A stretch of 64,000 bases of DNA from JALORV01 sp963769745 (GTDB lineage Bacteria > Pseudomonadota > Gammaproteobacteria > Burkholderiales > Burkholderiaceae_F), in the NCBI GenBank assembly GCA_963769745.1, contig CAVYNB010000029.1, forward strand, positions 1-64,000, read 5' to 3'. Shown one piece after another: positions 14,923 through 25,062 of the stretch. Under the pieces are notes generated by a model. That model was not told the DNA's origin and ran no database searches. It saw only the letters and a program-made list of their open reading frames with translations. The position numbers were made by a program, and so were the translations under genes. Position 1 is the stretch's first letter, and the number at the start of each line of letters is the position of its first letter.

Positions 14923-14981
14923 GCTTAACACTGAATCAATCTGCGCAATGAAGGCGTCGGCGCTTGGACGATAAGTTAGGC
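14923..14981 (-). other. attC site, rightmost of the array, 59 bp
   Basis: GCTTAAC at 14923-14929 and GTTAGGC at 14975-14981. In the orientation of the array it should end a cassette lying to its right. No such gene exists there: only 145 bp separate it from lexA. The 5' end of the array therefore looks truncated. Confidence 0.85.
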
Positions 14982-15083
14982 GCCTGTCGCAAGCTTTGTC
15001 CAGCCACCGCGAATCACGGCCGCACGAAGCCGGCAGCGGGCCGATGTTTCGCTCGCCTCACACCCCCTTGCTATTCCGTTCAG

Positions 15084-15103
15084 TACTGTATACATTTCCA
15101 GTA
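15084..15103 (+). promoter_or_regulatory. LexA box in front of lexA
   Basis: TACTGTATACATTTCCAGTA matches the E. coli-type LexA box (TACTGTATATATATACAGTA) in both half sites. It lies 23 bases before the lexA ATG, so LexA should repress its own operon and the mutasome genes behind it. Confidence 0.85.
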
Positions 15104-15126
15104 ACGCTTCGCCCGGGAGCCTGCTG

Positions 15127-15774
15127 ATGGTCACCTCCTCTTCCGCTTCACCGCCGATCACTCCGCGCCAGTCGGAGATCCTCGAGTTCATCCGCCAGGC
15201 GCTCACCGAGAGCGGCGCCCCGCCCACGCGCGACGAGATCGCGCGCGCCTTCGGCTTCCGCTCGCTCAACGCGGCCGAGCAGCACCTGCAGGCGCTCGCC
15301 AAAAAGGGGCTGATCGAACTCGTCGCCGGCACTTCGCGCGGCATCCGCCTGAAGGACAGCGTGCGCGAGCTGATGGCCGCGGCGCAGGAAATGGGCCTGC
15401 CGCTCGTCGGCAAGGTCGCCGCGGGCAGCCCGCTGCTGGCGCAGGAAAACGTGCTCGCGCACCCGGCCGTCGATCCGGACACCTTCAAGCCGCGCGCCGA
15501 TTACCTGCTCGAAGTGCGCGGCATGAGCATGCGCGACGCCGGCATCCTCGATGGCGACTGGCTCGCGGTGCACAAGCGCGCGCAGGCGAACTCGGGGCAG
15601 ATCGTCGTGGCGCGCCTCGGTGACGACGTCACGGTCAAGCGCCTGAAGCTGAAAGGCGCGCGCGCGGAACTGATCGCCGAGAACCCGGATTTCGCGCCGA
15701 TCATCGTCGACCTGCGGCGCGAGCCGTTCGCGATCGAGGGCATTGCCGTCGGGGTGATACGACCGGCGCTCTGA
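15127..15774 (+). CDS. lexA: LexA repressor
   Basis: SOS repressor and self-cleaving S24 peptidase, 215 residues. N-terminal winged helix: ITPRQSEILEFIRQAL, then PPTRDEIARAFGF. The cleavage site is the Ala-Gly bond in GKVAAGSPLL. The catalytic serine is in RGMSMRDAGI and the catalytic lysine in DDVTVKRLKL. GGGAG lies seven bases before the ATG at 15127. RecA-stimulated cleavage would release the lexA-imuA-imuB-dnaE2 genes. It also borders the cassette array; LexA controls integrase genes in many integrons, though none is seen here. Confidence 0.96.
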   Translation: MVTSSSASPPITPRQSEILEFIRQALTESGAPPTRDEIARAFGFRSLNAAEQHLQALAKKGLIELVAGTSRGIRLKDSVRELMAAAQEMGLPLVGKVAAGSPLLAQENVLAHPAVDPDTFKPRADYLLEVRGMSMRDAGILDGDWLAVHKRAQANSGQIVVARLGDDVTVKRLKLKGARAELIAENPDFAPIIVDLRREPFAIEGIAVGVIRPAL

Positions 15775-15852
15775 GGCAGGTTCTGCTCCCCGCTTCGGGC
15801 GCCGCCTCGATCCCCTAACACCCACCCGTTCCACTTTTTCAGGAGGACGCAC

Positions 15853-16665
15853 ATGCGTGCGGCCACGGAGTTGCTTTCCCTGTTGCACACCGCCGGCGGT
15901 GCGTCCCTGTGGCGCGGCGACGAGCGCCCTGCCGACGAAGCCTGCGGCCCGACGCTCGCCAGCGGCTTTGCCGAACTCGACCGTGAACTGCCGGGCGGCG
16001 GCTGGCCGCAGGGGCAGCTGATCGAACTGCTGACCGACGACGCCGGCATCGGCGAACTGTCGCTGCTGGCGCCGGCATTGGCGCAACTCGCGCAGGCGCG
16101 CCGCTGCTCGGTGTGGGTACTGCCGGTGGACGCCTCGTCTGCACGGGCCGCCGTGTCGCATGCGCCCGAAGTGCAGACGATTCCCTATGCACCGGCGCTC
16201 GCCACCGCGGGGCTCGATCTCGCGCGCACGATCTTCGTCAAGCCGGCCACGCCGCGCGAGGGCCTGTGGGCGATCGAGCAGTCGCTGCGGGCGCGTCATC
16301 TCGGCGCGGTGGTCGGCTGGCTGCCGTCGGCCAGCGGGACCGGCGACGGTGACTTCCGCGCGCTGCGCCGCCTGCATCTGCTGGCGCAGCGCCATCAGGC
16401 GCTCGCCTTCGTGTTGCGCACCACACGCCATGCACAGGCGCCCTCGCCCGCGGTATTGCGCCTGCTGCTGGCGAGCGCCGGCACGCGGCTGCAGGTGACA
16501 CTGCTGAAGCGGCGCGGCCGCCCGCTGCTCGAACCGGTCACGCTCGCACTGCGTCCCGCACACTGGGAAAGTGCGCGCGTCGAAGCCGACACCGCACCGC
16601 GCGTGCTGCCGGCGTCGGCCGCGCTGCTCGACACGCAGCGTCCGATGGACGCGCTGCTGGCCTGA
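15853..16665 (+). CDS. imuA: ImuA translesion synthesis accessory protein
   Basis: RecA/SulA-related accessory protein of damage-induced mutagenesis, 270 residues. Typical parts are LASGFAELDRELPGGGWPQG near the N-terminus, then QLIELLTDDAGIGELSLLAP, then VKPATPREGLWAIEQSLRAR. A classical Walker A is absent, as is usual for ImuA. AGGAGG lies six bases before the ATG. It follows lexA by 78 bases and precedes imuB, giving the standard lexA-imuA-imuB-dnaE2 order. It helps ImuB and DnaE2 work at stalled forks. Confidence 0.92.
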   Translation: MRAATELLSLLHTAGGASLWRGDERPADEACGPTLASGFAELDRELPGGGWPQGQLIELLTDDAGIGELSLLAPALAQLAQARRCSVWVLPVDASSARAAVSHAPEVQTIPYAPALATAGLDLARTIFVKPATPREGLWAIEQSLRARHLGAVVGWLPSASGTGDGDFRALRRLHLLAQRHQALAFVLRTTRHAQAPSPAVLRLLLASAGTRLQVTLLKRRGRPLLEPVTLALRPAHWESARVEADTAPRVLPASAALLDTQRPMDALLA

Positions 16666-16749
16666 TAGCGCTGGCCCGAAACCTGGCCTGATCGCATTGG
16701 CCTGATGCCACTCACCTGAGCTTCGGCGGGCGCCCGCCCGCGCTGCACC

Positions 16750-18281
16750 GTGGCCCTGTGGCTCGCCCTCGTCCTGCCCGCGCTGCCGCTGCAACTGGCC
16801 GAGCGCGCACTGCCCGGCATGGGGCCGCTCGCGATCGTCGAAGGCCCGCCGCAGCGTCTGCCGTGATCCACTGCAATGCACCGGCGCAGGCGGCCGGCGT
16901 GGCGCCGGGCATGAAGGTCGCCGCCGCGCAGGCGCTGGCACGCGAGCTGATCGCGCTCGAACGCAATGTCGAACGCGAACAGGCCGCGCTCGCCGAACTC
17001 GCCGGCTGGGCCTACCAGTTCTCCTCGCACGTGGTGCTGCAGCCCGATGGACTGCTGCTCGAAACCGGTGGCAGCGAGCGGCTGTTCGGCGATCGCGCCC
17101 GACTGCATCGCGCCATCACCATCGGCCTCGACACGCTCGGCTATCGCGCCGCATTCGCCTATGCCGACGCGCCGCGCTGCGCACGTGTGTTCGCGCTGGC
17201 AGAGGCAAGCCAGGGCCGGCACGCCGCCTCGCCGGACCTTCCCCCGCTCGCGCAGGCGGACGGTCTGCGACGCCTGCCGATCGAGTTTCTCGAATGGGAC
17301 GCAGTGACGAACGAGACACTGCGTGCACTCGGACTGTCGGCAATCGGCGACCTGCTGCGGCTGCCGCGTGACGCGTTCGCGCGGCGTTTCGGTACGGGGC
17401 GGCTCGACGACCTCGACCGCGCGCTCGGAACACGCAGCGACCCGCAGCCTCTGTACGAGCCTCCCGCGCATTTTTCGGCGCGCATCGAACTGCCGGCCGA
17501 CATCAGCGAGACCGCGCAGCTGATGTTCCCGGCGCGGCGGCTGCTCGCCTCGCTCGAAGGCTTCCTGCGCGGGCGCAATGCGGGCGCGACCGAACTCGTG
17601 TTTTCGGCCACGCACAGCGCGCGCCGCGGCATGGCTCTCCCGCCGACCACGGTCACTCTGGCGCTCGCCGCACCGGAGCGCGATGCGCAGCGGCTGGCGG
17701 CGCTGCTCGGCGAACGACTGGCGCGCGTGCAGCTGCCGGCCCCGGCGCTGACGCTCGCACTCACGGTCGAGCGGCTGCACGCCTTCTCGGCGCTCAACGC
17801 CAGCCTGCTGCCGCCGTCCGCGCACGACGGTGATGTCGGCGTGGACTGGCTGCAGCTGGCAGAAACACTGCATGCGCGGCTCGGCTCCGAACGCGTGTTC
17901 CAGCTGCAGGCGGTCGACGATCACCGGCCCGAGCGGGCCTGGTGTGCGCTGCCCATCGCCGTCGGTAACGAGCCGCGCACCGCGCCGACGTCGATCACGT
18001 CGGCGCCGCGTCCGCTGCTGCTGCTGCCGACCCCGCAGCCGCTGCCGGTGCACGGCGAGCAGCCACTGTTGCCACCCCAGCGCGAGCCGCTGACGCTGGT
18101 CACCGGCCCCGAGCGCATCGAGTGCGGCTGGTGGGATCTCGCCGGCCCCGCCGCCGGCTCACCCGCACGCGCCGTGCACCGCGACTACTTCGTCGCCCGC
18201 AACGCGCGCGGCCAGTGGCTGTGGATCTACCGCGAACTCGCCGCCCCGCGCGGCTGGTTCCTGCACGGGCTGTTTGCGTGA
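16750..18281 (+). CDS. imuB: ImuB (Y-family polymerase-like), frameshifted
   Basis: Inactive Y-family polymerase-like protein that links DnaE2 to the beta clamp. The true N-terminus is in a different frame from the rest. GTG at 16750 gives VALWLALVLPALPLQLAERA and reaches a stop after about 38 codons (near 16863). The body then continues one frame over from VIHCNAPAQAAGVAPGMKVA. The span of 1532 bases is one short of a multiple of three, which fits a single missing base near 16860. The rest (SSHVVLQPDGLLLETGGSER, and the C-terminal RDYFVARNARGQWLWIYREL) is intact. Sequencing error or real mutation cannot be told apart. Confidence 0.85.
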
Positions 18282-18301
18282 GACGCGATGACGCCCTCCC
18301 G

Positions 18302-21300
18302 ATGACACCTTCCTACACCGAGCTGCACTGCCTGTCGAACTTCTCGTTCCTGCGCGGCGCGTCGCATCCGGAGGAACTGGTCGAGCGCGCGCTCGCGCTC
18401 GAATACTCGGGGCTCGCGGTCACCGACGAGTGTTCGTTCGCAGGCTCGGTGCGCGCACACCTGGCGCTCACCGAGGCGCGCGAGAACGACGCGCCGGCGC
18501 GCGCGTTCCGGCTGATCCATGGCACCGAGATTCAGCTGAGTCATCGCGACGGCAAGGGCGACGATCCAAAGCGTCGGCGGCCCGGCGCCAAGCTCGTGCT
18601 GCTGGCCACAGACGCGCGCCGGCTACGGCAACCTGAGCCAGCTCGTGACGCTGGCACGCCGGCAGGCGACCAAGGGCAGCTACCGGCTGAGCGCAGCCGA
18701 CCTCGAAGCACACGCGCGTGGCTCGACGACGTGCTGGCGCTGCTGCTGCCGCTGCGCCACTGGCGCGAGCCGCTCGATGCCGTGCGCGTCGAGCAGGAAG
18801 CGCGCTGGCTGGCGGAACTGCATCCCGGCGCGAGCTGGATCGCCTGCGAGCTGACGCGCGGCATCGACGACGCAGCGCAACTGGAAGCGCTGCAGGCGAT
18901 CAGCGATACGACCGACCTGCCGCTGGTGGCCGCCGGCGACGTGCAGATGCACACGCGTCGCCGCAAGCGCCTGCACGACGTGCTGACCGCCGTGCGCGTG
19001 AAGACGCCGCTGGCGCAGTGCGGGCGCGAGCTGGCACCGAACGCCGAGCGCTACCTGCGGCCGCTGTACCGGCTCGCGCGCATCTATCCGACCGAGCTGC
19101 TGCTGCAGACGCAGGCGATCGCCGAGCGCTGCACCTTCTCGCTCGACGAGCTGCGCTACGAGTATCCGGAGGAGATCGTGCCGCCCGGCGAGACGCCGGC
19201 CACCTGGCTGCGGCGCGCGACCTACGAGGAGGCAAAGACGCGCTATCCGGACGGCATGCCGGAGAAAGTGCAGGCCATCGTCGAGCACGAACTTGCGGCT
19301 GATCACCGAGCTGCGTTACGAGCCCTACTTTCTCACCGTCTACGACATCGTCCGCTATGCGCGCTCGCAGGGCATCCTGTGCCAGGGGCGTGGCTCGGCG
19401 GCCAACTCGGCGGTGTGCTACTGCCTCGGCATCACCGAGGTCGATCCGGCGCGCATGTCGGTGCTGTTCGAGCGCTTCATCAGCAAGGAGCGCAACGAGC
19501 CGCCGGACATCGACGTCGACTTCGAGCACCAGCGCCGCGAAGAGGTGATGCAGTACATCTACGCCAAGTACGGGCGCCATCGCGCGGCGCTGACCGCGGC
19601 GCTGCACACCTACCGGCCGAAGGGCGCGCTGCGCGACGTCGGCAAGGCGCTCGGGCTGTCGCTCGACCAGGTCGACCGGCTGGCGAAGACGATGGCGTGG
19701 TGGGACGGACGCAAGATCATTCCGCAGCGGCTGGAGGAAGCCGGCTTCGATCCGGCCAACCCGGTGATCGCGCAACTCGCCGAACTCGCGGTCGAGGTGA
19801 TCGGCTTTCCGCGGCACCTGTCGCAGCACTCGGGCGGCTTCGTCATCGCGCGCGACCGGCTCGACCGGCTCGTGCCGATCGAGAACGCCGCGATGGACGA
19901 GCGCACGGTGATCCAGTGGGACAAGGACGACCTCGACGCGCTCGGCCTGCTGAAGATCGACGTGCTCGCACTCGGCATGCTGAGTTGCGTGCGGCGCGCG
20001 CTCGATCACCTGCAGCGCTTCTATGGGAGCCCGTCGTCCGGTCCTCGCTGGCGGCTGCAGGACATTCCATCGGAGGATGCGGCCGTCTACGACATGCTGT
20101 GCCAGGGCGATTCGCTCGGCGTGTTCCAGGTCGGAGTCGCGCGCGCAGATGAACATGCTGCCGCGGCTGGCGCCACGCTGCTTCTACGACCTCGTCATCG
20201 AGACCGCGATCGTGCGACCGGGGCCGATCCAGGGCGGCATGGTGCATCCGTACCTGCGGCGGCGGCAGAAGCTCGAAGACGTGACTTACCCGTCGGAGGC
20301 GGTGAAGGCCGTGCTCGAACGCACGATGGGTGTGTCCATTTTCCAGGAGCAGGTGATGCAGCTCGCGGTCGTCGCGGCAGGCTTCACGCCGGGCGAGGCC
20401 GACAAGCTGCGGCGCGCGATGGCGGCGTGGAAACGCAAGGGCGGCATCGGCCCGTTCCGCGACAAGCTCATCAGCGGCATGCTGGCGCGCGGCTACACCA
20501 GCGAGTACGCGGAGCAGATCTATCGGCAGATCCAGGGCTTCGGCGAGTACGGCTTTCCGGAAAGCCACGCGGCGAGCTTTGCACTGCTGGTGTACGTGTC
20601 GTCGTGGCTCAAGTGCCACGAGCCGGCCGCGTTCTGTGCCGCGCTGCTCGACTCGCAGCCGCTCGGCTTTTATGCGCCGGCGCAGATCGTGCGCGACGCG
20701 ATGAACCATGGCGTCGAAGTGCGGCCGATCGACGTCACCGTCAGCGACTGGCACTGCACGCTCGAGCCGTCGAGCACGATCTGTCACGGCCGGCGGTGCC
20801 TGCCGTACGACTGGGGCTCGAACTCGTCGCCGGTTTCAACGAAGCAGCCGGCGAACGCATCATGGCCGCACGACGCGACGCGACCTTCACCGATGCCGAG
20901 GACCTGGCACGCCGCGCGCAGCTCAATCGCGGCGAGATCAGCGCGCTGGCCAAGGCCGACGCGCTGGCCACGCTGACCGGCCATCGCCGCCGCGCGCTCT
21001 GGACCACGCTCGGCGTCGATGCCGACGCGCCGCGCAGTGCACCGCTCGCTTCGCGCTCGCGCCGCGAGGCACCGGTCGACCTGCTGCCGCCGACCGAAGG
21101 CCAGGACATCGTCGCCGACTATCACCACACGGCGCTGACGCTGCGCCGCCATCCGCTGGCACTGCTGCGCGAGCGCTTCAACGCCAAGGGCTATCTGACC
21201 GCCGCCGGCATCGGCAACGCACGCGACCAGCAGCGCGTGCGCACCACCGGCATCGTCACCTGCCGCCAGCGCCCATCACCGCGAGCGGCGTCACCTTCGT

Positions 21301-21523
21301 CACGATCGAGGACGAGACCGGCACCGTGAACGTCGTCGTCTGGAACACCACCGGCGAGAAGTACCGGCGCGCGCTGCTGCACTCGACACTGATGACCGTC
21401 TACGGCCACGTCGAGCGCGTCACGAGCGGGGTCGCCCCGATCGTGCACCTGATCGCGTCACGCCTGGAAGATCACTCGCCGCTGCTCGGCAACCTGCTGG
21501 TCACCTCGCACGATTTTCACTGA
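18302..21523 (+). CDS. dnaE2: DnaE2 error-prone polymerase III alpha, multiply frameshifted
   Basis: Error-prone C-family polymerase of the SOS mutasome. It begins MTPSYTELHCLSNFSFLRG (PHP domain). The catalytic stretch PDIDVDFEHQRREEVMQYIY and the OB-fold near the end (VTFVTIEDETGTVNVVVWN) are present. The frame changes at six places: near 18617, 18710, 19293, 20132, 20775 and 21275. The shifts are +1, -1, +1, +1, -1, -1 and sum to zero; the span of 3222 bases is a multiple of three and would code 1073 residues, the normal size. Every segment is well conserved between shifts. Base-calling errors fit better than decay, but as assembled the gene is broken. Confidence 0.88.
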
Positions 21524-21543
21524 ACGTGGCCTGAAGGCTGCGA

Positions 21544-22869
21544 TCAGTGGAGTTTGACCCGCGGCTCGAGCCGCTCGCGCATCAGGCGGCCGAGCGTGTC
21601 GAATGCCACTCGCATCGCGCCGTGGATCGATACCTGGTGCATCTTGTAGAGCGAGGCGTACATCACTCGCGCGATCAGCCCCTGGATCAGCATGCTGCCG
21701 CCGATGAGTCGACCCATCAGGGTGCCGACGGCCGACAGTTCGCCGAGCGACACCAGCGAGCCGAAGTCGCGGAAATGAAATTCGGGCAGCGCTCGCCCGG
21801 CGAGCCGCGCCTTGATGGATCGGGCGAGTAGCGTCGCCTGCTGATGCGCGACCTGGGCGCGTGGCGGCAGGATGGCATGCCCGGCATGGCCCAGCCACGG
21901 CGCCGCGGCGCAATCGCCAAAAGCGAAAATGCCGGGGTCCTGCGTCGTTTGCAGCGTCGGCCCGACGATCAACTGGTTGGCGCGGTTGACCTCGAGTCCG
22001 TCGAGCGTTCGCAGGATCTCTGGCGCCATGATGCCCGCCGCCCAGACAACGAGGTCCGCCCTGAAGACCGCACCGGTTGCCGTGTGCACGCCGTCGGCAT
22101 CGACAGACGTCACGCGCTGAGCGGTATGCACCTCGACGTCGAGCCGTTGCAGCAACTCAGTTGCGGCCGACGCGAGTTGCTCGGACAGCGGCGGCAGAAT
22201 GCGCGGCGCGGCCTCGAGCAGCGTGAGGCGGATATTGCGCACCGGATCGAGGTGTTCGAGCCCGTACCCGGCATGCGCACGAGTGGTCTGTCGTAACTCC
22301 GCAGCGAGCTCCACGCCGGTCGCCCCTGCACCGATGATGACGATGTTGACCTGCGCCGATGCGCCGTCCGCCGCACGCGCGTCGGCGCGCACGCAGGCCG
22401 CCAGCAGGCGGCGATGGAAACGCTCGGCATCGACGAGCATGTCGAGCGAAATAGCGTGCTGCGCCACACCCGGAACGCCGAAGTCGTTGCTGACGCTGCC
22501 AACGCAGAGGATGAGCGTGTCATAGCCCAGCGTGCGGCGTGGCAGGACTTCCTCACCCTCTACCGACAGCACCTTGTCGAGCGTGATCTCGTGTCGCGCG
22601 CGATCCAGACCGGCGAGCGCGCCCTGCGCAAACCGGTATCCATGCCAGTGGGCGAGCGCCGGATAGTCGAGGTCGTGCGAATCGGCATCCATGCGCCCGG
22701 CCGCCACCTCGTGCAGCAACGGCTTCCACACGTGCGTGGCATTGCGGTCCACCAGTGTCACCCGCACGGAACCCTGGCGTCCGTAGCGGTCTCCGAGCTT
22801 GGTCGCGAGCGGCAGGCCGCCGGCACCACCACCGACGATCACGATGCGATGCGCATCCGCCGCGCTCAC
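21544..22869 (-). CDS. ndh: Type II NADH dehydrogenase (NDH-2)
   Basis: Peripheral membrane flavoprotein of 441 residues that passes electrons from NADH to quinone without pumping protons. FAD motif: HRIVIVGGGAGGLPLATKLG. NAD motif: VNIVIIGAGATGVELAAELR. IFAFGDCAAAP is the second FAD signature, and the amphipathic C-terminal region follows. The GTG start at 22869 overlaps the hutI stop as GTGA; the longer open frame upstream is hutI in another frame. Its coupling to the hut genes may be chance or may serve reoxidation during histidine catabolism. Confidence 0.88.
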   Translation of the reverse strand: MSAADAHRIVIVGGGAGGLPLATKLGDRYGRQGSVRVTLVDRNATHVWKPLLHEVAAGRMDADSHDLDYPALAHWHGYRFAQGALAGLDRARHEITLDKVLSVEGEEVLPRRTLGYDTLILCVGSVSNDFGVPGVAQHAISLDMLVDAERFHRRLLAACVRADARAADGASAQVNIVIIGAGATGVELAAELRQTTRAHAGYGLEHLDPVRNIRLTLLEAAPRILPPLSEQLASAATELLQRLDVEVHTAQRVTSVDADGVHTATGAVFRADLVVWAAGIMAPEILRTLDGLEVNRANQLIVGPTLQTTQDPGIFAFGDCAAAPWLGHAGHAILPPRAQVAHQQATLLARSIKARLAGRALPEFHFRDFGSLVSLGELSAVGTLMGRLIGGSMLIQGLIARVMYASLYKMHQVSIHGAMRVAFDTLGRLMRERLEPRVKLH

Positions 22870-24116
22870 GCGCGCTGCCCCGTCGAAGTCACCGTGACTC
22901 CCGCGCGCACGACGCGGCGGCAGGGATTGAAACCGATCGCATACGCCAGGTCTGCCGGCCGCTCGACGTCCCACAGCACGAAGTCGGCCACCTTGCCGAC
23001 CTCGAGCGTGCCGACGTCGTCCTGCATGCCGAGTGCACGCGCCGCGACGACGGTGGTGCCTGCCAGCGCTTCCAGCGGCGTCAGGCGGAACAGAGTGCAC
23101 GCCATGTTCATCGCCAGCAGCAATGAAGTCATCGGTGACGTCCCCGGATTGCAGTCGGTGGCCACCGCCATCGGCACGCCGGCCGCACGCAGCGCATCAA
23201 CCGGCGGCAGGCGCGTCTCGCGCAGGACATAGAACGCGCCGGGCAGCAGCACGGCGACCGTGCCGGAGGTGCGCATCGCCGTGATGCCATCGGCCGACAG
23301 CCACTCAAGGTGATCGGCCGAGAGTCCGCCGTAACGCGCCACCAGCGCAGCTCCGCCCTGGTCGGACAACTGTTCGGCATGCAGTTTCACCGGCACGCCG
23401 AGCGTCTGCGCCGCGCGAAACACACGCTCGGTCTGCGCCGGAGAGAAACCGATCGTTTCGCAGAACGCATCGACGGCATCGACCAGGCCTTCACGCACGA
23501 GCGCCGGCAGCATGCGTTCGCAGACCTCGTCGATGTAGGCATCGGCCCGGCCCGCAAACTCGGGCGGCAGGGCGTGCGCACCGAGGAACGTCGTGCGGAC
23601 CGTGACCGGCAGGTCACGTCCGATGCGGCGCGCGACACGCAGCAGCTTGCGCTCCGTGTCGAGGTCGAGCCCGTAGCCGGACTTGATCTCGAGCGTGGTG
23701 ACGCCCTCTGCCAGCAGCGAGCGGACGCGAGGTTCGCTGGCGCGGAACAGTTCGTCTTCAGTGGCCGACCGGGTCGCACGCACCGTCGACACGATGCCGC
23801 CCCCGCGTTGCGCGATCTCCGCGTAGGTGGCGCCGTTCAGCCGCGCCTCGAACTCGTCGCTGCGGTTGCCGGCGTAGACGATGTGGGTGTGGCAATCGAT
23901 CAGGCCGGGAGTGATCCACGCCCCGCCTCCGTCGATGGCCTCAACCGCCTGCAGTTCAGCCGGCAGATCGGCACGCCGCCCCAGCCAGACGATCCGCCCT
24001 GCGCGCACGGCCAGGGCCGCATCACGGATCTCGCCGTACCCGCGACGATCCCGCTTCGATCCCGTTTCGGCCATCGTCGCCAGATGGACATGGGTCCACA
24101 GGCTATCGCAGCGCAC
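22866..24116 (-). CDS. hutI: Imidazolonepropionase
   Basis: Third enzyme of histidine degradation, hydrolysing imidazolone-5-propionate to N-formimidoyl-L-glutamate. Amidohydrolase fold, 416 residues. Metal site: LIDCHTHIVYAGNRSDEF; also RTTFLGAHALPPEF, LHAEQLSDQGG and the late AVATDCNPGTSP. The GTG start at 24116 overlaps hutG by 14 bases, and the end overlaps ndh. It sits in a tight hutU-hutH-hutG-hutI order, all in one direction. No hutC-type regulator is seen nearby. Confidence 0.95.
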   Translation of the reverse strand: MRCDSLWTHVHLATMAETGSKRDRRGYGEIRDAALAVRAGRIVWLGRRADLPAELQAVEAIDGGGAWITPGLIDCHTHIVYAGNRSDEFEARLNGATYAEIAQRGGGIVSTVRATRSATEDELFRASEPRVRSLLAEGVTTLEIKSGYGLDLDTERKLLRVARRIGRDLPVTVRTTFLGAHALPPEFAGRADAYIDEVCERMLPALVREGLVDAVDAFCETIGFSPAQTERVFRAAQTLGVPVKLHAEQLSDQGGAALVARYGGLSADHLEWLSADGITAMRTSGTVAVLLPGAFYVLRETRLPPVDALRAAGVPMAVATDCNPGTSPMTSLLLAMNMACTLFRLTPLEALAGTTVVAARALGMQDDVGTLEVGKVADFVLWDVERPADLAYAIGFNPCRRVVRAGVTVTSTGQRA

Positions 24117-25059
24117 GCGCGACTCCGTTGGCGATGCGGGCGGCGATGCGCGCGGCCACCGCGGCCGTGCGGCCGTCGGCGTCGAAGCGCGGATTCATCT
24201 CGGCGATATCCGCCAGCCGCACCTTGCCGCTCGCGCACACAACGTCGATCAGCGGCTCCAGCACGTCGAGTCCGACGCCGCGCGGCGCGGGTGAACTGAC
24301 GCCCGGCGCCACCGCCGCGGGCAGCACATCGAGGCAGACGGTCAGGTAGACATCGTCGACGTCTGCGATGAACGACGTCAGCGCGGCGCTGCCAGTGATC
24401 GCTTCGAGAGTCTCGTCCAGTTGAACCCGCACACCCAGTTCGCGCGCGCGCGCGAACAGTGCCTCGGTGTTCGAGTAACGGCTGACGCCGAAGCAGGCGT
24501 ACCGGAACTCCCAGCCGCGCGCTTCGCAGTCCTGCGCAATCTGCAGGAACGGCGTGCCGGACGTGGCGCGGGCGTCGCGCCGCAGGTCGAAGTGCGCGTC
24601 GAAGTTGACGATGCCGACGCGCGGCGCTCCTTCGGTCATGGCAAGGTGCGTGGCGAGCCCCGTGAACGACCCCCAGGCCATCTCGTGCCCGCCGCCGAGT
24701 ACCAGCGGAAAGCGCCTGGCGCCGAGTTGCTGCGCGACCGAGGCAGCAAGGGCCTGCTGTGCCGCTTCGAGCGCGTCGCCCGCACAAACGACATCGCCGC
24801 CGTCGGCAAGCAGCGCACACTCGTGCACCGGCATGTTGCGCAGGGCACGCCGGATCGCGCGGGGACCTTCGGCCGCGCCGATGCGACCGTGATTGCGCGC
24901 AACCCCGGCATCGCACGCGAAGCCCAGCAACACCGTCGTGTCCGGCGCAGTGGCCGGCGCCAGAGGCTGCATGACCTGGTGCCAGCGCCGCCCGAGTGCG
25001 CCTTCGGCGTCATCGATGCGGCCCTCCCACACCGACATGTCGACGGTCGTCACGTGCAC
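24103..25059 (-). CDS. hutG: Formimidoylglutamase
   Basis: Arginase-family enzyme converting N-formimidoyl-L-glutamate to glutamate and formamide, 318 residues. The manganese ligands lie in VLGGGHEMAWGSF, GIVNFDAHFDLR and TVCLDVLPAAVAPGVSSP. Three in-frame starts are possible: GTG 25059, GTG 25053 (GAGGGG five bases upstream) and ATG 25038. The longest is listed. It begins just after the hutH stop. The alternative hutF plus hutG two-step route is not indicated, because no deiminase gene is present. Confidence 0.92.
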   Translation of the reverse strand: MHVTTVDMSVWEGRIDDAEGALGRRWHQVMQPLAPATAPDTTVLLGFACDAGVARNHGRIGAAEGPRAIRRALRNMPVHECALLADGGDVVCAGDALEAAQQALAASVAQQLGARRFPLVLGGGHEMAWGSFTGLATHLAMTEGAPRVGIVNFDAHFDLRRDARATSGTPFLQIAQDCEARGWEFRYACFGVSRYSNTEALFARARELGVRVQLDETLEAITGSAALTSFIADVDDVYLTVCLDVLPAAVAPGVSSPAPRGVGLDVLEPLIDVVCASGKVRLADIAEMNPRFDADGRTAAVAARIAARIANGVARALR

Positions 25060-25062
25060 CCC

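Larger units (their letters stand above)
1..14981 (-). other. Integron gene-cassette array without visible integrase
   Basis: About fifteen short genes, all on the minus strand, alternate with attC-like sites. Each clear site begins on the plus strand with GCCTAAC or GCCCAAC and ends with GTTAGGC or GTTGGGC, with an imperfect palindrome between. Gene starts lie a few bases from one core and stops abut the next, which is the cassette layout. The best sites are 9291-9347, 10252-10383, 10960-11042, 14615-14674 and 14923-14981. Sites between about 1450 and 5490 are degenerate or not visible. The 5' end of the array faces right, towards lexA, and no integrase or attI is seen there. The left end leaves the window. 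Confidence 0.88.

Noticed and set aside
14976..15488. 170-codon minus frame across the lexA promoter and gene
   Set aside because: It is antisense to lexA and shows only complementary codon bias.
15148..16941. 597-codon minus frame over lexA, imuA and imuB
   Set aside because: Arg/Gln-rich shadow of the SOS genes, with no domain.
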